Origin: Acidobacteriota bacterium
Lineage (GTDB): Bacteria > Acidobacteriota > Terriglobia > UBA7540
DNA length: 37,910 nucleotides
Assembly (NCBI GenBank): GCA_021827255.1
Contig: JAKAWO010000003.1
Location: forward strand, 1-37,910
Direction of reading: 5' to 3'
Positions 31,303-37,910 of the stretch are shown here, piece by piece (positions within the stretch are counted from its first letter, which is position 1; each line of letters begins with the position of its first letter). Position numbers and translations under genes: made by a program. A model generated the notes under the pieces. The model saw only the letters and a list, made by a program, of their open reading frames with translations, was not told the origin of the DNA and ran no database searches.

Positions 31303-32724
31303 GTGAAGGCTTGTACCAGATTGCTGATCGCGACGCTCATTGTGGGGCCGACGGCGGCGAATGCGCGCTCCGTGAAGTTGCCGCCCTTGCCCGCTCTCGA
31401 TGTTTCTCATGTATTCCCCGGAGTTCGTCTGCAAATTCAGGCAGCCGATGCGGCCGCGCGCTCTCACCCGAACGATCCCAACGTCGTCGGAAAGCTGGGC
31501 ATGGTTCTTGACGCGTATCAGCAATACGCGTCGGCCGCGATTTGTTACCGGCGGGCGCATCGGCTGGCGCCCGGTTCGTTCGAATGGATTTATGATCTGG
31601 CTTACGCGGAAATGAAGTTGGGACAATATAGGGATGCCGCCCGGACCTTTCGCGTGGCCGTGAAGGCGCAGCCCGGCTATCTTCCCGCCAAGTTGAATCT
31701 TGGGGAATGCCTTCTCTCCGCTGGCCAATGGACCGAGAGCCGCAACCTGTTTGCGGCGATCGGGCGGGCTTACCCCGATAACCCCGAAGCCTATTACGGT
31801 TTGGGGCGAGCTGAGGCGCAACAAGGCGATACGGCGGAGGCCGCCGCGGCGCTCGAGAGGGCGTGCCAACTGTTTCCGCAATACGGTGGCGCGCATTACG
31901 CGTTGGCCCTGGCTTACCGCAAGCTCGGGCACCCGCGAAAAGCCAAAATCCAATTTGCCGCTTACCAAGCGAACATCACCACCGACCCCCCCGCCGTGGA
32001 TCCGATGCGCGCCGCGGTCGAGCAGTTGAACCAGGCCCCGCTCCATTATCTGCAGCGCGGATTGGCCCTCGAGCAGGCCGGCGATCTTCAAGGCGCCATC
32101 CAAGCGCACCGGAAGGCGATCGAGCTCGATCCCGACTTCGTGCAACCGCACATTAACCTCATCCAGCTCTACGCGCGCGCCGGCGAGTACGCCAAGGCGG
32201 AGCAAGAATATCGTATCGCGGTTCGACTCAATCCTCGCCGCTCTGACTGTTACTACAATTATGGAGTTCTGATGTTCGGACTTGGAAAGTATTCGGAGGC
32301 GGAGCAAGCCTTCCGCAAGGCCGTTGAAATCAATCCGTACTACGCAGAGGCGCATAACAATTTGGGTTTTCTTCTGGAACGACAAGGGCACACGCGCCAG
32401 GCCCTTCGGGAATTCCGGGAGGCGGTTGAAGACCAGCCGGATTACCGACTGGCTCGCTTTCACCTTGGCCAAATTCTGGCGAATCAACGTGACTACGCTG
32501 GGGCCATCGCGCAATTCCGGAAGATTCTCACACCCGACGACGACAAAACTCCGACTTTCTTGTATGCGCTGGGCGCCACATATGCCCGGGCGGGAGATTT
32601 CCGCCACGCGCTCGTGTACATGCGCAAAGCTCAGGCCGAAGCGTCCGCGCGGGGCCAGACTCAATTGCTGGCCGGTATTCAGCACGATCTGAAAACGTTG
32701 GAAAACTATTCGGGCGGGCGCTGA
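31303..32724 (+). CDS. secreted protein with about eleven TPR units
   Basis: 473 residues, GTG start. A short signal peptide (ACTRLLIATLIVGPTAANA) precedes about eleven 34-residue TPR helices pairs from residue 60 to the end, for instance AEAHNNLGFLLERQGHTRQA, KAVEINPYY, VQPHINLIQLYARAGEYAKA and TFLYALGATYARAGDFRHAL. A break near residues 220-245 (QANITTDPPAVDPMRAAVEQ) divides the array into two superhelices. TPR arrays bind peptides or proteins. It is followed after 52 bp by a CRTAC1-like FG-GAP protein, a pairing that suggests joint export or surface assembly. No ribosome-binding site; see the promoter entry. Confidence 0.9.
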   Translation: MKACTRLLIATLIVGPTAANARSVKLPPLPALDVSHVFPGVRLQIQAADAAARSHPNDPNVVGKLGMVLDAYQQYASAAICYRRAHRLAPGSFEWIYDLAYAEMKLGQYRDAARTFRVAVKAQPGYLPAKLNLGECLLSAGQWTESRNLFAAIGRAYPDNPEAYYGLGRAEAQQGDTAEAAAALERACQLFPQYGGAHYALALAYRKLGHPRKAKIQFAAYQANITTDPPAVDPMRAAVEQLNQAPLHYLQRGLALEQAGDLQGAIQAHRKAIELDPDFVQPHINLIQLYARAGEYAKAEQEYRIAVRLNPRRSDCYYNYGVLMFGLGKYSEAEQAFRKAVEINPYYAEAHNNLGFLLERQGHTRQALREFREAVEDQPDYRLARFHLGQILANQRDYAGAIAQFRKILTPDDDKTPTFLYALGATYARAGDFRHALVYMRKAQAEASARGQTQLLAGIQHDLKTLENYSGGR

Positions 32725-32776
32725 GGAGCCGCAGAGCCCCTCCCGCGCGAATCGCGTCCGCATCCAGGATGACCCT

Positions 32777-34504
32777 TTGACTCGGCGAGACATTCTCCGC
32801 TCGGCGCTGGCCTTAGCGAGCTTTCCGCCCCAAGTTGGCGGCGCTCTGGCCGGGCTAGCGGCTCGCCGTCCTCTTTTCCGCGATGTCGCCTCCCAGGTTG
32901 GCCTGGACTTTTTTCTTTACGGTGGCCCCACTCGCGAGCATTACATGCCCGAGATCATTGGCGCTGGCGTGGCGCTGTTTGACTACGACAACGACGGCGA
33001 TCTCGACGTCTATCTCCTCCAGGGCGGCCTGCTGAATCCGAGCGTCCGGCCGCTCCTTCAACCTCCGCCCGGTTGGAAACCTGGGAATCGGCTTTTCCGG
33101 AACATGCTCTCTGAAACCGGCAAGCTGCATTTCGTGGATGTGACGGAGAAAGCCGGGGTCGGACATATCGGCTTCGGAATGGGCGTCGCGGTCGGCGACT
33201 ACGACAGTGACGGTTATCAGGACCTCTACATTACGAACTTCGGACACAATGTGCTCTACCACAACAATGGCAACGGAACTTTTACCGATGTCACGGGCAC
33301 GGCGGGCGTGGACGATCCTCGTTGGAGCACCAGCGCCGCCTGGGTGGATTACGACGGCGACGGGCGACTCGACCTCTTCGTGTGCGACTACGTGGACTTC
33401 ACCGTGCAGGGCAACAAGCGCTGCTACGCGCCCGCGGGCGAGCTCGATTACTGCTCGCCCCGAGCCTATGATCCCCTTCCCTCGCGGTTGTTCCGCAATC
33501 TGGGCAACGGTAGGTTTGAGGACGTCACCGCCACGTCGGGGATCGGTTCCCGGAACGGATACGGCCTGGGGGTAATCTGCGCGGATTTCGACCAGGACGG
33601 CCGGATGGACATTTACGTCGCCAACGACTCGGCAGCTAACTATCTCTGGGTTAACCAAGGCAATGGAACTTTCAAGGAAGGCGCGCTCGAAGCCGGTCTG
33701 GCCTATAGCGCAGACGGGCTGGCGAAGGCGGGCATGGGCTTGGCGGCCGACGACATTGACAACGACCACCATTTAGAGGTAATCGTCACCAACCTGACCG
33801 GCGAAGGTGTCACGCTGTTCCGCAGCGATGGCAAGGGCTTCTTCGACGATGCGACGGCCCAATTTCGCCTCGCCCAGGCCACCTTCGGTTACACCGGCTA
33901 CGGGGTCGGGTTCTTGGATTACGACAACGACGGCCTGATGGACCTCTTCATTGCCAACGGCGCCATGACGATCATTGAATCTTTGCGCGCCCGCTCTCAC
34001 ACCGCTTACCCTTACGCCCAGAAGAACCAGTTGTTCCACAATCAGGGGCCGGGCAATGGCTTCCAGGACGTAACCGGCGTTGCAGGACCCGCCTTTACCC
34101 CGATTGCAGTCGGCCGTGGAGTGGCGTTCGGAGACGTCAATAATGATGGCGCTTTGGATATCGTCGTCACCAACGAGAACGGTCCCGCCCGATTGCTGTT
34201 AAACGAGGCCGGGGTCCAAGGCCACTGGTTGCTGGTGCGCCTGACGGCGGCTGAAGGCAACCGCTTTGGCATGGGCGCCGAAGTCGGTCTTTTTCGCCGT
34301 GGCCAGCCGACGCTTTGGCGGCGCGCTCATACGGATGGCAGCATGTTAAGCGCCAGCGACATTCGCGTTCACTTTGGCCTTGGGTCAAGCCGGCGCGCGG
34401 ACGCCGTGGTCGTCCGCTGGCCGGCCGGCCCCAGCGAGAAGTGGACCGAGATCAAAGCGGACCAGATCGTGACCCTGCGAAAAGGAAGCGGGCAGCGCCT
34501 TTGA
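32777..34504 (+). CDS. FG-GAP/VCBS repeat protein with C-terminal ASPIC/UnbV domain (CRTAC1-like)
   Basis: 575 residues from TTG 32777 (AGGA about 7 bases upstream; no better start). The N-terminus TRRDILRSALALASF resembles a Tat signal. A beta-propeller follows with seven calcium-loop motifs: DYDNDGDLDVYLL, DYDSDGYQDLYITN, DYDGDGRLDLFVC, DFDQDGRMDIYVAN, DIDNDHHLEVIVTN (degenerate), DYDNDGLMDLFIAN, DVNNDGALDIVVTN. The final 75 residues (GNRFGMGAEVGLFRRG, HTDGSMLSASDIRVHFGLGS, ADAVVVRWPAG) are ASPIC/UnbV. Such proteins are extracellular calcium-bound adhesive or scaffold proteins. The link to the preceding TPR gene implies one operon. Confidence 0.94.
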   Translation: MTRRDILRSALALASFPPQVGGALAGLAARRPLFRDVASQVGLDFFLYGGPTREHYMPEIIGAGVALFDYDNDGDLDVYLLQGGLLNPSVRPLLQPPPGWKPGNRLFRNMLSETGKLHFVDVTEKAGVGHIGFGMGVAVGDYDSDGYQDLYITNFGHNVLYHNNGNGTFTDVTGTAGVDDPRWSTSAAWVDYDGDGRLDLFVCDYVDFTVQGNKRCYAPAGELDYCSPRAYDPLPSRLFRNLGNGRFEDVTATSGIGSRNGYGLGVICADFDQDGRMDIYVANDSAANYLWVNQGNGTFKEGALEAGLAYSADGLAKAGMGLAADDIDNDHHLEVIVTNLTGEGVTLFRSDGKGFFDDATAQFRLAQATFGYTGYGVGFLDYDNDGLMDLFIANGAMTIIESLRARSHTAYPYAQKNQLFHNQGPGNGFQDVTGVAGPAFTPIAVGRGVAFGDVNNDGALDIVVTNENGPARLLLNEAGVQGHWLLVRLTAAEGNRFGMGAEVGLFRRGQPTLWRRAHTDGSMLSASDIRVHFGLGSSRRADAVVVRWPAGPSEKWTEIKADQIVTLRKGSGQRL

Positions 34505-34698
34505 CCGCGTCTCCACTCCCTTTCAATCGAGCGTTGAGGACTCGCGCCTTGCTGTGGGCCTCGGGTGCTCTCGCCGCAGGGGCCGAGAGGAGCGAACCAA
34601 CTCATTGCGTGGGCGCAAGCTATGCCGGCCCTTGCTCACTGGTTTTTCGATTTGGCGCGCCCCATTCCAAGCCTCGGACGCTCCCCGCGGCTCGTGCG

Positions 34699-34728
34699 TT
34701 GATCGAGGGTGACGCCAAGTGGTATGGT
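34699..34728 (+). promoter_or_regulatory. weak candidate promoter of the sigma-54 activator gene
   Basis: TTGATC (34699-34704), 18-base spacer, TATGGT (34723-34728), about 75 bases before the regulator start. Both hexamers match 4 of 6. The surrounding 298-bp gap (34505-34802) otherwise shows no coding frame that I trust. Confidence 0.3.
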
Positions 34729-34802
34729 GACGAGAGAAGTCACGTGAACCGCGGATATACCCGTGAGCGGGGTAGAGCGATCAGGACTCCGAGGTGTGGC
34801 CC

Positions 34803-37052
<2,250 letters not shown>

Positions 37053-37088
37053 CGGAATATCGTCAATGACTCCCTGCCGTCAGCCGCG

Positions 37089-37105
37089 GAAGGGTTTTGC
37101 CCTTC
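37089..37105 (+). terminator. short hairpin after the sigma-54 activator
   Basis: GAAGGG (37089-37094), TTTTG loop, CCCTTC (37100-37105), 36 bases past the stop codon. No U-tract follows, so termination strength is doubtful. Confidence 0.35.
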
Positions 37106-37191
37106 GCAGAATAGCCAAATGAGCGGTTCATTATCCGCCTAATCGGCTGATTCCGCTTGGCCCACGAACCATTCGTCCGAACATGTAGGGT

Positions 37192-37208
37192 TTGGGCAGT
37201 GCCGTGCT
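37192..37208 (+). promoter_or_regulatory. candidate sigma-54 (-24/-12) promoter
   Basis: TTGGGCAGTGCCGTGCT keeps the near-invariant GG (37194-37195) and GC (37206-37207) at the required 10-base spacing, plus flanking TTGG and TGCT; intermediate positions match less well. It lies between a sigma-54 activator gene and the Crp/Fnr gene, where such a promoter makes sense. Confidence 0.4.
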
Positions 37209-37246
37209 GATACAAAGGGTGCTCGTAGCCAAGCCCGGGATTACAC

Positions 37247-37366
37247 ATGCTGAAGATCACGACCAAAGCGAGCGGTGCGGAGTTGATGGACGAGGCTCCA
37301 ATGGCCAATCACATCATCAACGAAGTGATCGGGCGCGGTGAAAATCTGGAGAGAGGAGAGAAATGA
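37247..37366 (+). CDS. possible 39-residue leader ORF upstream of the Crp/Fnr gene
   Basis: ATG 37247 to TGA 37364-37366; the next gene's ATG is at 37368. The peptide reads MLKITTKASGAELMDEAPMA then NHIINEVIGRGENLERGEK. The purine-rich ribosome-binding site of the Crp/Fnr gene (GGAGAGAGGAGAG) forms its last codons, so translation of the two would be coupled. I recognise no family and see no ribosome-binding site for it. Leader peptide, small regulator or chance are all open. Confidence 0.35.
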   Translation: MLKITTKASGAELMDEAPMANHIINEVIGRGENLERGEK

Positions 37367-37367
37367 G

Positions 37368-37910
37368 ATGCGATCTCCATATGGGTTGGAGTTGATTGAA
37401 AGTTGCCAAAGCTGCCGAGTGCGCGGCAAAGGGTTTTTCTGCGAGCTCGGACCGGCCACGCTGCGCGACTTCGAAGGCCTGAAATTCACCAACAGTTATC
37501 CGGAAGGCGCGGTGTTGTTTGTGGAAGGCCAGGCGCCTCGCGGCGTCTTTGTGCTCTGCCAAGGCCGTGTGAAACTGTCAACCAGTTCCAGCGAAGGGAA
37601 GACGTTGATTCTACGAATCGCCCGTCCGGGCGACGTCCTGGGACTTAGCGCGGCGGTCACCGGCCAACCCTATGAGGTTACCGCCGAAGCTCTCCATCCC
37701 TGCCAGGTCAATTTTATCGGGCGTGATGATTTTCTCCGCCTGGTGAAACAGCACGGTGAGGCTGGCGTGCGAGCGGCGGAAAACCTCAGCTCGAGCTACA
37801 GCGCGGTGACCGAACAACTGCGCACCGTGGGGCTAGCCGGCTCGGCGCCGGAAAAGCTTGCCCGCCTCTTGCTGGATTGGTCCGAGGAGGGAGAAGTTTC
37901 ACCTCAAGGC
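37368..37910 (+). CDS. Crp/Fnr-family regulator with FNR-like cysteines, truncated by the window end
   Basis: 181 codons are visible from ATG 37368, preceded by GAGAGGAGAG; the DNA-binding helix-turn-helix lies mostly beyond the window. The cyclic-nucleotide-binding-type beta-roll is clear: YPEGAVLFVEGQAPRGVFVL, GRVKLSTSSSEGKTLILRIA and RPGDVLGLSAAVTGQPYEV, followed by the dimer helix (RAAENLSSSYSAVTEQLRTV). N-terminal cysteines C13, C16 and C25 (SCQSCRVRGKGFFC) plus C112 recall FNR, which binds an oxygen-labile [4Fe-4S] cluster with C-x2-C-x5-C and a distant Cys. Here the third spacing is x8. C64 is additional. Redox, oxygen or NO sensing is inferred. It lies downstream of a sigma-54 activator and candidate promoter. 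Confidence 0.9.
   Translation, partial: MRSPYGLELIESCQSCRVRGKGFFCELGPATLRDFEGLKFTNSYPEGAVLFVEGQAPRGVFVLCQGRVKLSTSSSEGKTLILRIARPGDVLGLSAAVTGQPYEVTAEALHPCQVNFIGRDDFLRLVKQHGEAGVRAAENLSSSYSAVTEQLRTVGLAGSAPEKLARLLLDWSEEGEVSPQG

Noticed and set aside
31243..32793. 516-codon minus-strand frame opposite the TPR gene
   Set aside because: Antisense to a clear TPR array; no recognisable motif, and it ends inside intergenic DNA.
32855..33772. 305-codon minus-strand frame of Val/Ile-rich character
   Set aside because: The composition is the mirror of the DxDxDG repeats in the FG-GAP gene on the plus strand.

Overview
The window looks like chromosomal DNA of a G+C-rich, Gram-negative bacterium, most likely an acidobacterium (Acidobacteriota) or close relative. 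This is inferred from the gene mix: secreted TPR proteins paired with an FG-GAP/ASPIC-UnbV (CRTAC1-like) protein, a DUF1015 protein, Tat-type signals on large secreted proteins, an outer-membrane copper efflux operon headed by a small Cys-rich protein, and a ruvC-ruvA-ruvB-folK-dNK run. No plasmid, phage, insertion sequence, CRISPR array, rRNA or tRNA was seen. Gene density is high and most assignments rest on directly visible motifs.

Layout. (1) 1-2721, minus: a 3'-truncated, Tat-exported GH38 alpha-mannosidase preceded by a secreted SH3-like protein. (2) 2902-7974, plus: a secreted TPR protein with a TTG start, gatB (tRNA amidotransferase), and a nine-repeat TPR protein. (3) 8022-14375, minus: a co-directional run ruvC, ruvA, ruvB, folK, deoxynucleoside kinase, panB, panC, mixing Holliday-junction processing, nucleotide salvage and folate/pantothenate synthesis. 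The last gene is a fusion of pantothenate synthetase with an iron-sulfur-type uracil-DNA-glycosylase-like domain. (4) 14577-15170, plus: a secreted double-BON protein behind a perfect palindrome. (5) 15476-18150, minus: a GalT-family protein with an altered catalytic motif, a phosphoglycolate-phosphatase-like HAD enzyme and a HEAT-repeat protein, coupled. (6) 18421-19740, plus: DUF1015 protein. (7) 19826-21866, minus: STAS protein, tiny zinc-ribbon protein, AlaA-like aminotransferase. (8) 22074-23396, plus: secreted phospholipase C/acid phosphatase-like phosphoesterase. (9) 23618-31017, minus: a five-gene copper/silver efflux operon (Cys-rich secreted protein, PH-like repeat protein, CusC, CusB, CusA), the last four with overlapping or abutting ends. 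(10) 31303-34504, plus: TPR protein plus CRTAC1-like protein. (11) 34803-37910, plus: a PAS-PAS-GAF sigma-54 activator followed by a putative sigma-54 promoter, a 39-codon ORF and a Crp/Fnr regulator with FNR-like cysteines, cut by the window end.

The most unusual items are the PanC-UDG fusion with a complete four-cysteine cluster signature but a changed active-site motif, the uncharacterised proteins heading the copper operon, the GalT homologue lacking its nucleophilic histidine, a probable CTG start for RuvA, and several genes whose best -10 element lies only about 6-12 bases before the start codon, suggesting leaderless or nearly leaderless mRNAs.
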